A stretch of DNA of 64,000 nucleotides. Origin: Cornus controversa. Its lineage: Eukaryota; Streptophyta; Magnoliopsida; Cornales; Cornaceae. This document shows positions 37,901 through 52,900 of the stretch, in pieces. The notes beneath the pieces were generated by a model. It saw only the letters and a list, made by a program, of their open reading frames with translations. It had not been told where the DNA came from and did not search any database. The stretch lies in contig CM048854.1 in the NCBI GenBank assembly GCA_026545225.1, positions 32,006,230 to 32,070,229 on the forward strand. Direction: 5' to 3'. Positions within the stretch are counted from its first letter, which is position 1; the number at the start of each line of letters is the position of its first letter. A program made the translations under genes and the position numbers.

Positions 37901-40900
37901 TGTTATTTTATAATGAATTATATTTTACTCCCTTCTTCTCGAAATAAGTGTCCATCTTTCCATTTTAGGATGTCCAAAGATAACCGTCCCTTTTGAAAAG
38001 TCAATGTTGGAAGTTCAAACAATTTCCTAAATTATCCTTTTAAGTTTTGAAATATTTTCCCAAATTTATATTTTTGAAAAATTAGTTTTAGAATTTCAAA
38101 GGGAGACATACAATTAAATAATTTAAATGCACCTCCTTAACAATTTGGAGTCCCTAAAAGAGACTTATTTTGGGATGGAGCAATATATGGATGGATGCCC
38201 TGACTGTTGCCTGCTATGTGTTCAATCAGGCAGCTATATGGTGGTCTACAAGATGTTTTGGTTCCAGAAATGTATGTGGAGCAAACAACTCGTAAGGTCC
38301 TTACTATGGAGTGGGTGGAGGTATAGGCTATGTCATATTTTTTTCTTTCTTTTTTCACTACAGTTACTAGCGCATTTAATGATGGGTTTGGAATCAGATT
38401 CTTGGAAGAATGACAATTAATGATCAGTTGGCCATAGAGCTTAGCATGCTCTTTGTAGGTGATCAGAGACCAAGTAATTAATCATCTATGTTCATTCTAG
38501 ACAAAAGCAGGTGCCACATCCTTCTTGAAAGAAACTGAAAAAGGTTCATCATGTAGTTTCAAGCTAAAGTTTATTATTGATTATCTGAAACACCATATTT
38601 CTACCAGGATTGTATTTCTTAAATGGACAAAAGAATTGGGCAGTTTCTTTAAACAAGTACTCTTTTAGTCTTCTTTTGCTCTTTTTTGCAGGGGGGATTT
38701 ACAAGAGAAATATTTTGTAAGGATTACACTTCCAAGCGCCTGATGGGGATATTATGCTACATTATAGTCATTTATTCAAACCATTTATGGATGTAAATAG
38801 CAGAACAATGTACTTTGAGAAATAATCATTGTATATTGCATAAAAACTTAACAGTATGGTTGGAAGTTGTAAGAATTGCTATGAAATAAATTTCATGATA
38901 TTGACCTCGTATTTGGTCTTCAATAATCATTGAAGCAGCCATTAGAAGTCATTCTTTCATGAAGATGCTTCCCCATCCCTCTCATTTATATAACTTTGTA
39001 CTCTTTGTAATTTTTTGTCCTTTTTATCATGTGTAGGGGCAGAAGTTGTCTGAAGTGAAGGATCTTTACTTAGTTGAGGTCTAGTGGTGAAATTAATCGC
39101 ATTCTTGTAGTTTTGAATGGGAACAAATGCCATACTGATATGTAGCCTACATTGTTTTGTAAAATGACAATCGGATGTCTGTTTCCTGGCGCTATACAGG
39201 TTGGAGTTTACTGCTCATTTAATCAACTTCTAGAATATGGGTTCTATCATGCAGATCCACACCCTGGAAACCTTCTTCGTACATATGATGGGAAACTAGC
39301 GTATTTAGGTACTATTTTAATTTATGCTTACAGGATACAGCATATTAAAAAGGACAGGTACTATCACATATGACATCCTTCAACTTTCTAGTTTTAGTAA
39401 TATTTAATATTGTCTTTTTTCCACTTCAATTAAATATGATTGGATTTTAAATCATTTTTTCTCATTTTTCTCTTTCATTTAATTATATCATGCCTAACAT
39501 GTTATACATTCATAACTTCTTGTTTCCTCACTTTTTTGTGTAAACATGTTGATCTTTGTACTGATTAAAAGTGAGTGTTAAATGTGTGCTTAGTGTTGCA
39601 GATTTGTTGATTGATGATTCAGGTTTCAATACAATAACTTGTAACTTTGCTATTTGTATGGCCTAGTTTTTTCTTTTTGAGGAGTCACTAGATCATTTCT
39701 TCATCCACCATCGAACTTGAAGTTGCGGAATCATCATGATAGCTATTTGAGTATTGAATAAATTCAGCAATATAATTTATGAATTTTGCTATTGAATTAA
39801 TTTTTTCAGTTATGGTACATAAAATGACAATATTGAACAACCACTTGGACTGACATGATCCCCATTCCCCACCCACCCCATCCCATGGGGGGAGGTTCTA
39901 GTTAATATCGTTGTAATGTCACATTATGTTAGATAATACTGACTCCTGAAATGCCATCATAAAACTGGAAATGATGCCTCTAGACCATTAAAGACGAAAA
40001 AGACAAGAATGGGCTCTCAAGTTCTGTTTATGTAATTCAGGTTTTAGTACCAATATACTGTACTGGTTATGATTTATCATGCCCACTACCTTCAATTAAC
40101 AAGTAAGAATTTGATCTTGATAAACCAAAAGTATCTTTTGCAAATTCCAGCAAGTGAAAACAGAGAAGGAAAAGTCATGTTTTTCTTTTTCTTTTTTCCT
40201 TTTTTTGGTTGGGGGGGCTGGGCTGTGGAGGAGGGCTATTTAAATAAATTCACTTCCCATTAATCTTTTGAACAAAGTCTCATGTGACTATACTGCTTTA
40301 CCTATTAAAGAAGTGGAGAACCACTAAGGGCCTGTAGCCTAGTGGCAGGGCCAGCTGGAGCCCTAGGCAGTCGCCTAAGGCCCCAAAATATTTTTATTTC
40401 TATATTTGATAAGACTTTCCAAAATTTTTATTTTCTAATATTATTAGTCTTCCTAGAATTTTTGTTCCTTATATTATTAGACTCCAACCAATAATAAAGA
40501 CTTAATAGTGGGCCCAAATAATTTATCTGATTCTAAAACTCCTAACTCACTCCACGTTTTTTTTTTTTGCTCATTACACGAGCCACACCTAACCCATAAT
40601 TGTGGGAAGTTGGGAGTTACAAAACTTTCCATCTTCTCAACTTGTTTTTTTTTCCCTCTAGTTCCTCGTGTTTTTTCCTCCACTGTCTACAACGTCTATT
40701 TTTTCTATCATCCAGTATCTCATTACAGACTCTCCATCTCTCTCCTTCACTCCATCTGAACTCACTTTTATTGATTTATTCTCACATATTTTGGGACTCA
40801 AGGTAGCAATTTTTTACTTGGGTTTGAAAGCGACAAAATAATTGAAGAATTTGATGGAACATTGGACTAGATTTTTCTAAGATCAGGTTCTATTGTTCTT

Positions 40901-43900
40901 TAACTTAAATTATTTTGTAATCTTATTATTTTTTGTTATCATAAAATTGTATATTATGTTTGTGATCATTTTTATTTATATTATTGTATCAGAATACGTC
41001 TACTAGAAAGTATGAATCGGGATATGAAAAACTTAAAAAGAAGAGAAGAATAGATAAACTAATTCAGTCTCAAAAAGGAGCTCTTGATAAATTTGTTACA
41101 ACTAATAATCAAACAACAAAAAAATTAGGTGAAAATTCAACAAATGAACAACCAAGTCAACTAAAAGAATTAGAAGATTATACAATAATGAAACAAAAAG
41201 ATATTAGAAGGCCGCTTTTATATTTTTCGCCTAAGGTCTCAAATTATATCAACTAGTGAAAAAAATAAAGCGGAGAGCCAAGTGGAAATATATTCAACAA
41301 CTTTTGTCCCAACTCTTTGGGATTAGCTGCTCTTCCTCTTTTTTTATTTATTTCACTTTAGAGAGTTGTATATTTATCAAATCGTAAGTCATATCAATAT
41401 ATTTTCTTACTGCCTCAACCTACATGCATTGTTGGAATTCATAATGGTTTAATTCAAGCCACATTGATGTCTATTGGTGGAGTCATAAAAGATATTTATT
41501 TATATAAGAACATAAATATTATCTCCCTTTTCACTCCAAAAGAGCTTTTGGAAATTAGGATCACCTGATACAGATTACTTTTTTTGTGTGCATTTAGATA
41601 TTCCAAAACAAGGTTATCTTATTGAGATTTGCATGGCCTTATCGCTAGAAAGAGGTCATTTTGATTTAGCCAAAACTAAATAGATGAGAAAAAAAAGTGA
41701 CTTTGCCTTTCACGTTTTATGGCAGCATTTGAAATATCTGTTTCTTATAATATTTTTGCTTATTTTAAGTTTTGAGAAATGACTTTATTCCCATTCTTAT
41801 TATTTTTAGTGCTGATTCCAAGATTCTGCACTTACCCAAAAAGAAAAAGAAAGATTCTGCTGTGGCTTATATTTGTTTATTAAATTATTAATAATTAACT
41901 TGTGCAAAGAGGGACTTTGAAACCAAATGGAATAATTTCATTCCCATTAGATGTCTGAAATCTCCATCACTTTCAAAATTAACTATGCAACCAGTGTTTA
42001 AAGATCACATAGCCAGTCAAAAGACCCAAAACAGCAAAAAGTTGTTACTGGAGGTCCTATTACCAATTCTCCCTATAAATTTGAACGGGTAAGGTGCATG
42101 AAAGTCATGAAATTTGAAAGTGATTCTGACACAAATCTTGGAACAGTTGATTATATACTGTTGCTTTTCTTGCAATCCACTGCATTAATTTGTTGCCACC
42201 CAAGTTAATTGTATCTCTTGTGGCTAAGATTTTATATAATTCAATACGTTATTTTGCTGCAATTTTGTACTCAAATTTTGTCATCTGGGAAGCTGTATCT
42301 GTCAAGTATCATATATGCAGAACTAACTACAGTAACTTTCACCCTCAGATTTTGGTATGATGGGTGAATTTAAACAAGAGCTTCGCGATGGTTTTATTGA
42401 AGCTTGTCTCCATCTTGTAAATCGTGATTTTGATGCATTGGCCAAGGACTTTGTCACTCTCGGGTATCATGATTATCTTCCCCTTCAGTTTCTGATGAAA
42501 TTGTTCTTATGGATGATAATATTTGTAAGGCTGGTCTATTTATAAACTCTACAGGCTTCTTCCACCAACAGCAGACAAGGATTCTGTTACGAAGGCATTA
42601 ACAGGTTTTTGTCTACATCCTTACATGAGTGTCGAAATTCTAATGATTTATGTTTATGAACTTTGGAGTTTCCTGAACAAAGGTTTTATGGTCTTTGAGT
42701 TCTTTCTGAGAAGGGCCATGTCAATCTGTTGTAGTACTGACACCTGGTGCTTTCTGTCTGAAGGTGTTTTCCAAAATGCTGTTGCCAAAGGGGTCAGGAA
42801 TATAAGTTTTGGAGATCTTCTAGGAAATTTGGGAACTACCATGTATAGTTTTCTGATACCCCTGCTTCTTGTTTGCAAATATAATTATGTACTAATTGAA
42901 TGTATTGATGCTTACAGTAGATGTTTCTTTTTGGGTTCAGTCAAATGAACAGTTTTCTTCTTGGGGTTCATGAAATGAAGCTTTAGGAGAGTTTGAATGG
43001 TTTTTACAAGTTTTATCTTTTGATTTTACTGTGCTACAGCTATTAAATCATGCCTCAAGTTAAATCAATAACTTCCTTTTATTCTTCTCCTCCTTTGTGT
43101 GTGTGTGTGAGAGAGAGAGAGATGAATTATTGAGCAAAAATGATTTACTAGGAAAAGAGCAACTTCCCGAGAAGATTTTCTCTGAAGCAAGTAAAACAAA
43201 ACTAAAAGAACAAAGAATAAAAGAAAGAGCATGATGGCAAATCTTGTCAATACTATTATTGAGAGAATTCTTTCAAGTGGTGGATTGAAGTGGTGAATTG
43301 ATCATAGAAGTATGGAAGAGGCTAGTGACACTTCACGACTCACAATCTGTCCATGAAATTTAGAGAGGAGAAAAACTACAAATAACCCACAATAGCACGC
43401 TGTCATGACTCGTAAGAATATTATTTACAGATGGCCACCCTATGATTGTAGAAAACATACCTTGTCCTTCAATCGAATAAATTCAACTTGAAGATTGTCT
43501 AAATCCATCAAAGACATATTCGGTCTTGGATGATTGATTATCAAAGATGCGAACGATCTGATAGCATTGCGCGTATGAAATTTTGCTGCTACATACGGAA
43601 AATAAAAATCACGTGAGAATTGATCTGGTATACCAGTCAAAATGTATTTTTTCATAAGGTACCAATTAAAATGTTATTGTAGTAATTTCCTGGCAATTAT
43701 AAGTATGTAAATTTACTTTATACTGAGTTTAGTAATTATTTTCTTGAGAAATGTCTCAGTTGAGTGACTAGTCCTCAATAAATAATAGGAATAAGAGGTT
43801 TAGAATTATAGAAAATGAAAGTTCACTGACGTTAGTTAACACATGACATGATGAACAATTGTATAAACATTTGTTTACATCGATTAGGTGCCTGAACTTC

Positions 43901-46900
43901 AAAGAATGTAGTGCCATATTGTAGTGCAACGTAATGCAATGAAATTTGTGCTGTTGGTGTTTGGTTTTCATAATGCAGGCAGTACAGGTTTTTAATTTTT
44001 AAAAGGGATTCTGGTGTATAAAGGATTTTTCTTTTTGTCTTTTTGCAGGTACAAGTTCAAATTTCGAATACCTTCATACTTTTCTCTTGTCATTCGGAGG
44101 TAAAGCTCTTTTATCTTTGTGCATATATCTGATACTGTTTTCAAGAGTCATCTCTAGATTCATTGGGTCTGTTGAATAAGTTTGAGTGCCTTTTTCTTCC
44201 GCGCGTGATTATTAATCTCGTATTCTTTTCGACATCAAATTTTTTTTTTCTGGCATATCTCAGTCTTGCTGTTTTGGAGGGGATTGCAATCAACAGTAAC
44301 CCAAATTACAAAGTTTTGGGTAGTACATACCCATGGATTGCTAGGAAAGTACTAACAGACAGTTCACCCAAGCTGAAGTCTTCTTTGCAAGATCTTCTTT
44401 ATAAGGTATATTTTGCAACTACCATCTTTTCCTTTTTATTTATGCGAGTTTTTATCATACTTTTTAATACTCTTCTTGCCACTACTGCTAATTTGTTCAC
44501 ATGCTGTTTATGTACTTCATTAACCTTAATTGTGATTCTGTAATCTTGTTGTCAGGATGGTGTGTTCCGGATTGATCGTTTAGAGTCTCTGCTAGCAGAG
44601 GTATGACTTTTTATTTTTTCCCTTTTGTTTTTTACTTTTTTCTTATTGACCTGGATAACATCCAAATTGAATTTTTCATGCTTAAGAATTATGTCCTTCT
44701 GTTCTGTAACCGGTGTTGCTTCCACTTTTTAACAAAGTTAAATTACAAATGGACTATGCTTTTTTATTAAAGTTTTTGGAGTTTGTTCCTGTAATTGTTA
44801 ACAATCGCTTATTCTAAAAGCTTATGCTTTAGAGAGAGGTGCAAGAATATATTTCTAACACATCCTCTCACATATGGCCTCTGATGATTGTGCTGTCCAT
44901 GTGAATTTTTTTATATATTATTGAAGACTCAACTCATGATTCGACCACATGACTTCGTGCTCTAATACCATGTTAAAGAATAAGCACACTGCTCTAAAAG
45001 CTTAAACTTTTGAGTAACCATTTGTTAACACTTGACAGTAATGTAGCCATTTTAAAGCTGACCTTGTTGCAGTTTCTGTTGTCTTTGTTTCTCCCTCCCC
45101 CCAACCCAAAAATAATTACAATAAAACTAAAGCCAAAAACAGTGTCCAAAATAAAAAGAAAATTTTAAGTATTGTTACTAGATGGCTGTTCTTGAAATTC
45201 AAGACCATATGAACAAGTTATTAAAAAGATATATTTTGGTAAAAAGCATTTGAATTGACTTGTTCCGACAGCCTTTCGATTTTTTGTGGCTGTGAACTGT
45301 GGTATTTTTCCTGTATTTGATAGTCCTGCTCATTATTGGCTAAAACGAGAGATTTTAGGATATCTGGAGAGAACTGTATTTAAGGTTCAATTACCTGACT
45401 TCTCTGAGGTTTGGGCTTTCACTCATAGATGAATTTTTTTGAAAAGGTTTGGACTTTTCACTCATAGATGATTTTTTTGAAAAATTACTCTGATTTATCC
45501 TTTAAAAGAGTTTATCATTAGTTGAGCCAAACAGTCACTGCAAATATACCTTTCTACCTTTGCACTAAACAACAGAATAGGTGATGTTGCGACGTAATCA
45601 ACAAATCCTGAATGGACAAGGTTGCCCCTCAGGGTAATTATGTGTCCTCTCCTTGCTCTCTCTGCCCTCTCCATCTCTATTGTTCTCTCTCTCTTGCCAC
45701 TGCCACCTCCCCTCACCACCACAATCTCCTATCTCTCTCTCTCTTCTCCGCCAAAGGGCTGTGGCAAAAGAGAGAAATTGTTGAGAGCTGTGGCGAGGTT
45801 GAATTCAAGAGCTGAACCATCATGGGTGCGAACTCTCTCTCCTCCCTCTTCTCCACCAAAGAAACACTGGCAAAATGATCAATTTTGTTACGATTACTTA
45901 GCCATCTATTCTGCCATTGTTCTTTGTCCGTTGGTTCAGTGGAACCACTGCGAGAAGGTTCGAGACCTGGAATGTGTCGGCACACTAAAATGGATCTTTC
46001 TTTTTATGTATATATAGATTTATAGAGATCGAGAGAGAGATAGGAGAAATGAAACTGAAGTGTGATTTTTTTTCATAGCAGTCAAGATGACAATGTTAAA
46101 GAATCAGACCTTACTCAAATACAACAAGACTTTTGAAATTTTATATATATGTATGTATGTATGTATGTATATATATATGTATGTATGTATATGTATCTAG
46201 GAAATATACAAGAATGCTTTAGAAAATGGCAGTTCTAAAAAGAAACACAACATTTTTTTTTGTAGATGTCGTCCTACTTCAGTTCTTTCTTTGAGTAATT
46301 TAGATCAAACAAAAGCACAAAGTCACTTGCATTGATTATTCAAGAAACAAGCATGTGTGTGTGTGTATTGAAACTTGTATATATACATATACATTTGTGT
46401 GTGTGTGTGTGTGTGTGTATAGGTTCATAGATTAAAGCGTACCAGGATAGCAGTTGGAGGACATTTAGGTCGTGTGAGGATTTCTTTCTTTTGTGTCTTC
46501 AATGGAAGCTTTGGTTGTGGGACTATAGAGTCAAAATCTTGTCATAAATAAAAAATAATTTAGGAATTTAGTGGACCTGCTCTGCTAGGACGTGTGTATT
46601 TCAGAGAGCATGTCTTCTCTTTGTTGGTGCATTGCAGTATCTGGGTTTGAGAACTCTGAGCAGTCCACTGTTGTCAACTGCAGATCCATAGCCATAAGGG
46701 TTCTTGTTGGTCGTTGTCACCTGGGGTGGCGCTGTTGTGGTCGCCATCAACTGGTGTCATCGTCGTCAACTAAGCAACTAGGGTCAAGTAGTAAATCTTC
46801 AGTTGGGTTGGGTGATGAAGATGCAAGGGTAAAATGGATATAGCAAGGTTATTTAGGTCATTAAGTTTTTTTGATGTCACATGCATTGCATGTATCTCAA

Positions 46901-49900
46901 ACGGTCAAATTTGACGGTCGTCAACCTCAGAGGTACAATATGAGCCCTTTTAAAAGTTAAAGGACTTAATTGCAACAATTAATAGTTGAGGTGCGCATTT
47001 TGCAACAAGTCAATAGTTGAGGGTGTTTAGTGCACTTTTGCCTGCTTTATAAAATAAAACAATGATATGATTTTAGTTAGTTTATAAACTTTGCAAATTA
47101 AATTTTAATGCAAGTAAAATATTGTACGTATCTAAATATAATTTTAAAGCTTGTAAATTAAATGTATATTTAATATGTTTAATGTATATTTAATGTTCTT
47201 AAATGATTTATAGTTATAAATTTAATAATAAATTATACCAATTAAATTAATATTAATCATATTAATATAAATGGCAATGTTATGCCTTGAGGACATTTTT
47301 GTCATATCATTATGGGTATATCAAACATTTTAAATAACTAGAAGGTTAATTTTGTAATTTAATTGCACATAAGGGTAATATTGGTACTTCACTTCAAAAA
47401 AAAATTTAAGCCTCTACCGGTCACTTTGAGGAATCTGTGAGTTTTGCCAAACCACATGGGAGATTGACCACATATTTGACCAATGTTTCATCTATGGTTA
47501 AAAAGCACAAACCTCGGGGTGTTTTAATCTGCAAAAGAAGGTATAAGTTGTCTAATAACCAGGACCTACCATTCACCTGGGAAGGATACAAGTCGATATG
47601 CACATGTTCCAGACAACTTGACAAATATACTCAACTCAATGAAGCATTTTACGGCAACCACTTGGCATAATATATGAATGTTGGCAAACCCAGTTCCTTA
47701 TGTTTTTATGCTAGGGTGTGTAAACAAAATGTAATGTGAGCCTTGTTGGTCATGAATCCTTGCTGATGAAGATAAAGTTGAAAATGAGGATTGAAGTATG
47801 GAGATGGAAGCTACATCAGAATGTCTCAACAAGTTCAACCAGCTTGTTTGGTCTTTTTTCTTCTTCCTTTTTTTTTCTTGTCAATAGGTAAGTTACTCAC
47901 ACACACTCCAATAGAGGCTTGAACCCTCAACCTCTCGTTCGAGGAGGTAGAGGACATACCACTCAAGCCAAGGCCTTGGTGGTCAGCTTGTTTGGGTTTG
48001 GTTTCTAAATATTGGTCACGGTAATGTGTTTGAGATGTATCCCGTAAAAGGAGATGCTTTAGTTCTTTTATATTGCCAATTTTACGGATTTATTTATATA
48101 TTTAGTTTCTTTGAAGTACTTTCATCTACCATTATCTTAAATCTCATCTCAATAACCATTATTATGATTATTTTTAAAGTTCTACATTGCTCTTGAGAAT
48201 TTAGTTGTCTTCTTGAAAAATAATCTTGTGGCAGTCCCTTCGGGCCAGAACAGATAAGGCCTTGGTTAAGAAGCAAATAGAAGACAACAATACCAGGGTG
48301 GTTGTCAGGCAAATCCTTTCTTTCACATTAACTGAGAAGGTACAACAATCTTGATGCTTCTTTTTTTTTTTTTGTGTCATAGTTGTGGACTAGAATAGAT
48401 CATGAAAGTAACTGTAGATCTGATTGAAAATTTGGCAGGGTGCATTTGTAAGGGAAATGCTTCTTGAAGAATTGGCTAAGGTATGGATTTTGGGCATCTT
48501 TAGTGATTACCCATGCAAAGAGTAGGAGAACTGTAAGGCACAAGATTTTCATGCACTGGGCGTGCTTGCAATTTGTTAGGACTTGCAATCACTCCACTCC
48601 CAACCCACAAACACGCCCAAAAGGAAAAAGAAAAAGGAAAAGAAATAAAAGAGGGGATAACTTCCTTGGTTTTCATATAATATTAAATGTGACAAAATGT
48701 CCATTGGACCATGTGAAGCCTATGCAAAGTTGTTAGAAGCACATACCTTTTCTCATTGTAACAGCAAAAGCTTCAATAAAAATCTGGCTGATCTGAATAA
48801 CCCAAGCAGTGGATTTGGGTCATATATTGAAATTGGATACTATGGTCTTTGCTTTGACCCATTAATCAAGCAAGATTGAATCGGCCAGGCCTCTTTCTCA
48901 GGTTAATTGCATAAGTTTATAAAATGATAACAGAATGATATAAAACTGTTAACTATTAATTTGGAATCAAGTAGGTAATTTTTGTATATCAAGGTTCACC
49001 TGATGTTTATAAAATTTGACCATCAGAATATTCTTATTTTAAAATTTATGATCATTTGGAATTTCTTGTCAATTGTCAAATGAAAGATGCTATAGAACAG
49101 TCTGAAAACATGATTAATTGGTTCTTAATTTGTTAAATTAGAGATGTGCACGGTGAGGCCTTTTTTGGTCATATTCTTGATCCGGAGTCCAGACTGATAA
49201 TTTAGGGTGAGATACTTTTTGAATTTCTTTGCTCACGATGCAGGGGGAAAAGGCACTTGATGGCTGAATGGGGGCAGTTTCCCTTAAAATGATTTTCTTA
49301 TTCTTGTTTAGTGCCATGTGTATGTATGCTGTCTCACTTCTAAAAATGAAAGAAAATGTTAGATTGGACTCATGGATCATTTTTGGAATGAAGGAATCCA
49401 CGTAAACTCATTGAATGGTGACAGTGCATGTATTCTGCACATATTGAATTGTATTCAGCTCATAATCTATATACAGTTCAATCAACTTGAGTCAAGACCT
49501 AGTGTTATCTTCCTCCTGATTGTTTCTGCAAATAATTACAGGGTTTGGATGCACTTGGGCTAGCTACCCTTGATTCTATAGCTTCTGCCACAACTCCAAG
49601 CCTACCTTTTGTTGGTTCCGTTTCTTCCTCTTCATTGACTAATGAAGATGTCATCAACTTGAAGACCCTGCATCGCCTTGTGCTACTGTTATCAGGGCTT
49701 CAGACGAATGAAAGCTCTAGTGAGGTAAAATCTTTTGCACCTGAACTTCTGATGCATGCAAATTAATTCATCTTAGGTGCTGATATGATCTGCCTATGTG
49801 TACCTGTATGGAGAGAGAGAGAGTTAATTATAGCGGGCATCCGAGTTCTTCATGTTATATATTTAAAAAATCCTGATTGCAAAATATTCTGTGTCTAGGT

Positions 49901-52900
49901 AACCATGCGTATATTTTATTCCTTTCATGTATTGCCAGGGTCTCATATTCCCTCTTATATGTGCAAGCCAATGTGACCCCAAATTGCATTAACTGCCTGG
50001 ATACAGTTCTCTCTCTCTCTCTACACACACACAAAATTTATACGCACATATATCTTACTGTTACCCAAGAATTGTTCCTAGAGGGGAGGTGAATAAGACT
50101 TAGGCAAACGATGGAATTTTTTCAATTTATTTTGTTTTAACAAAAGTTAGCTTGATTGGACTTTTGTCAAACACTTGATGAGCTTATGTATTCACAAGTG
50201 GGAATGAGAATGCTCTATCTATAAGACTCTTATGCACTTAAATGATCTAGTGGATACAACAAGTATAAGTGCTCATGTAAGTGCAACATATCATATTTAT
50301 AGTGTGTGAAAATATTAATTGCACATTTTATCAAACACATGATATGCAACTTGATTGAAAATGAATAATAAAATAAATACTCAATTAATCAACATACTCC
50401 AAGCATTCATCCCATCCTCCTTATATGAATTGAAGCATGTAAACTTATAGCATTCATAAATAAAGCATATGGAATTTAAACAAATGAAATGCTATCAAGT
50501 AAAGGAGTTTAAGTATAAAGAAATGCAAACCAAGCAACACCGCAACATTTACATGGTTCAGCACCTCCAGCCTACGTCCATGCCTCAAGAGCTCCTCTTG
50601 AGGTTTCCACTATGAAGCTTCCCTTACGGATGATAAGCAAACCTTTACAATCGCCAAGTCCAACACTTGGGCTTCTTTGCTCCGGTGAACACTTCACCAA
50701 GACTTCATTGCCAATCGCACAACTTGGGCTTCCTTTCACTTTTAATGGCTTAAATGAGAACCATTGCTCACTCTAACGGACAGAGAGCGCTACCCAATCA
50801 TTCTCCTTATAATGTAGAGAATGAACCTTTACAAGCTTCCACGAAACTATCTCTTTTGCCAAAAGCACTTCTTGGACTTCCTCTCAAATAGGATGAATAA
50901 AAATTTAAGTACAATAGAGAATATCCCTCAATGGATAGCTACACAAATGATAGCTCAATATCCTAGAGTTATAAATGAAGTATTCAAGAGAAAGCTCAAC
51001 TCTAGATGAATATAAAAGATGAACAATAGATATGTAATGTAAGTTCATTCTTTCTCTTTTTCTTACAAGAGAGTTTCTACCAATTGATATGAAATGAAGG
51101 TTTCATGGTAGAACTCACTCACAATATACATAAACTAAATGCACAAGGTGAGTCTCTCTTGCTCTCTTCTCTCTCACAGCTAAATGCAGCCCAAACACAT
51201 ATATATAGAGTCTTTGAATAATATAGTAGTTGGAGGGTTTTTGGAAGTATTAAATGCACCAAACTAGCCGTTAGATTCAGATCCAGCAACTTTCAGTAGG
51301 CTGAAAATAATGTTTCAATCAGCTGAATAAGTGCTCTATAAACACCTATTTTCTACTGTCATTTTCAGCAGCCTCAAAGTAAGTTTTCAGGCTTCTCAAA
51401 GTTTAACATGTCTTTGAAGGATATTTAACAAAGTGTAGAAAAGACTCATAAATAGGCTTGGTCTTTGAAGAATGTCTCTAAGGTTTAAAACTTATTTCTT
51501 AGTGAAATAATGACCAAGAGATGATATGTATGAAAATGCATCATGGTTCTAATATGGAAGTGAGCTCTTTAAAAGTTGTGACAAGTTTTAAACCAGCTCA
51601 AGTCAACAAAGCCCTTATGAGTCAATTTGATCCAAGTTCCTTGACTTCATAACTTCACTAAATGTGAATATTGAGTATTAAAGACATTTCCAATTGGAAT
51701 CATCTCAATATTACCTAAGACTTTTCATGATTTAAACATATAAGTTGAAAGTCTTATTGCTCTAATTCCTAGAGACTATTCCAAATGATATGATTGAAAT
51801 ACATGGTCCTAGTTATGACTAAATAATTGAAATCTTCCAAAGCTTATGAAAGCTTGAACTTACTTAACCTTAGTAGAGGCCTCATGATGTTATATATGAA
51901 GTTCATGGTCTATTACTTATGTTCTAAGGACTTATGGATGATATGCATTGGCCTTAGAGCTTTCGTGTGAGTACATTAAAGTAACTTTATAATAAAGACA
52001 CGCACTCACCCAAGACTAGCCTACCCAAGTCTTTTGATCTTCAAATCTTTAAGCTCTTGGGTTCCTTCATAATGTGGCTTGAATTCACTTCAACTTTGCC
52101 ATTGATCTTTGTTAACCCAAAGGTTTTAACCTAAGGGCAATCTTGTAATTTTGATAATAACAAACCATTAATGATGTTAAGTACTAACATTTACAATGAG
52201 TGATTTCTTAGAACAATGATCTATTTGAGATAGCATTTACAATGAAGATAAAACATTGAAGACGACATGATCAAAAGAATCCATTCCATTGAAATGAAGT
52301 TGGCACATCAAGCTTGAAGAATTATGCCAAACAAAGAAGATTTGGAGTAGTTAGGAAATGGTGAGAGCATAGGTAATTTTGTAAAGTTATATTTGAATAT
52401 CATGCTTGAAGCTCATTTTCTTAAAAACAAGATTCTAAGACCATATGCATATCATTTCCACATTTCATATTGGTCCTTAGCCTCTTAAGAATAGGACTTG
52501 ATCACATTGAATCACATCCTAAACGTCCTTGATGGTTTAGGCTCATTTAGATGTCAAAGTTCTGTATTTTTCATGCTGAGCATAAATCAGTCGACTTATC
52601 CATCCTCATCAGTCGACTGTTTTCAACAGAACGTTTTTGGTATTTCTAGAATGTCAAAACAATCGACTTATCAAGTTGCATCAGTCGACTTATTCCTTGA
52701 AAAGAATCTTCAGGAAAGTCTTCTTAACAGTCGACTTATCTATTCTATCAGTCGACTTATTTCGACCGAGCGTTTTTGGCATTTCTAGAGCAACAAAACA
52801 GTCAACTTATTTCGTACCAAAACTCATTTTTCGCCTTAAAAACAAGAAACAGACGACTGTTCCTAAATGAGCACTCGACTGTTTTATGCATAAGTCGACT

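Larger units (their letters stand above)
28331..38229 (+). other. ABC1 kinase intron 7 (9.9 kb)
   Basis: Two thirds of the intron is the Gypsy element 28641-35218, inserted into an older tandem repeat unit. Further right are a possible solo LTR (35651-35833), a Copia relic (about 36360-37700) and a Stowaway-like MITE (37926-38185). A branch-point-like CTGAC lies about 26 bases before the acceptor at 38229. Confidence 0.8.
44601..48234 (+). other. ABC1 kinase intron 16
   Basis: Contains a local tandem duplication near 45405-45485 (CTTTCACTCATAGATGA twice), CTCT-rich sequence near 45650-45760, microsatellites (46144-46197, 46392-46420), and a reverse tRNA-derived SINE (47868-47985). Open frames in 45.5-46.8 kb are low-complexity and unconvincing. 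Confidence 0.5.

Noticed and set aside
45495-46017. Overlapping open frames in intron 16
   Set aside because: They consist of low-complexity CTCT-rich sequence (Ser/Leu/Pro runs) with no conserved motif.
47914-47970. tRNA gene
   Set aside because: Pol III boxes are present, but no cloverleaf, acceptor stem or anticodon arm could be formed; an A-rich tail indicates a SINE.
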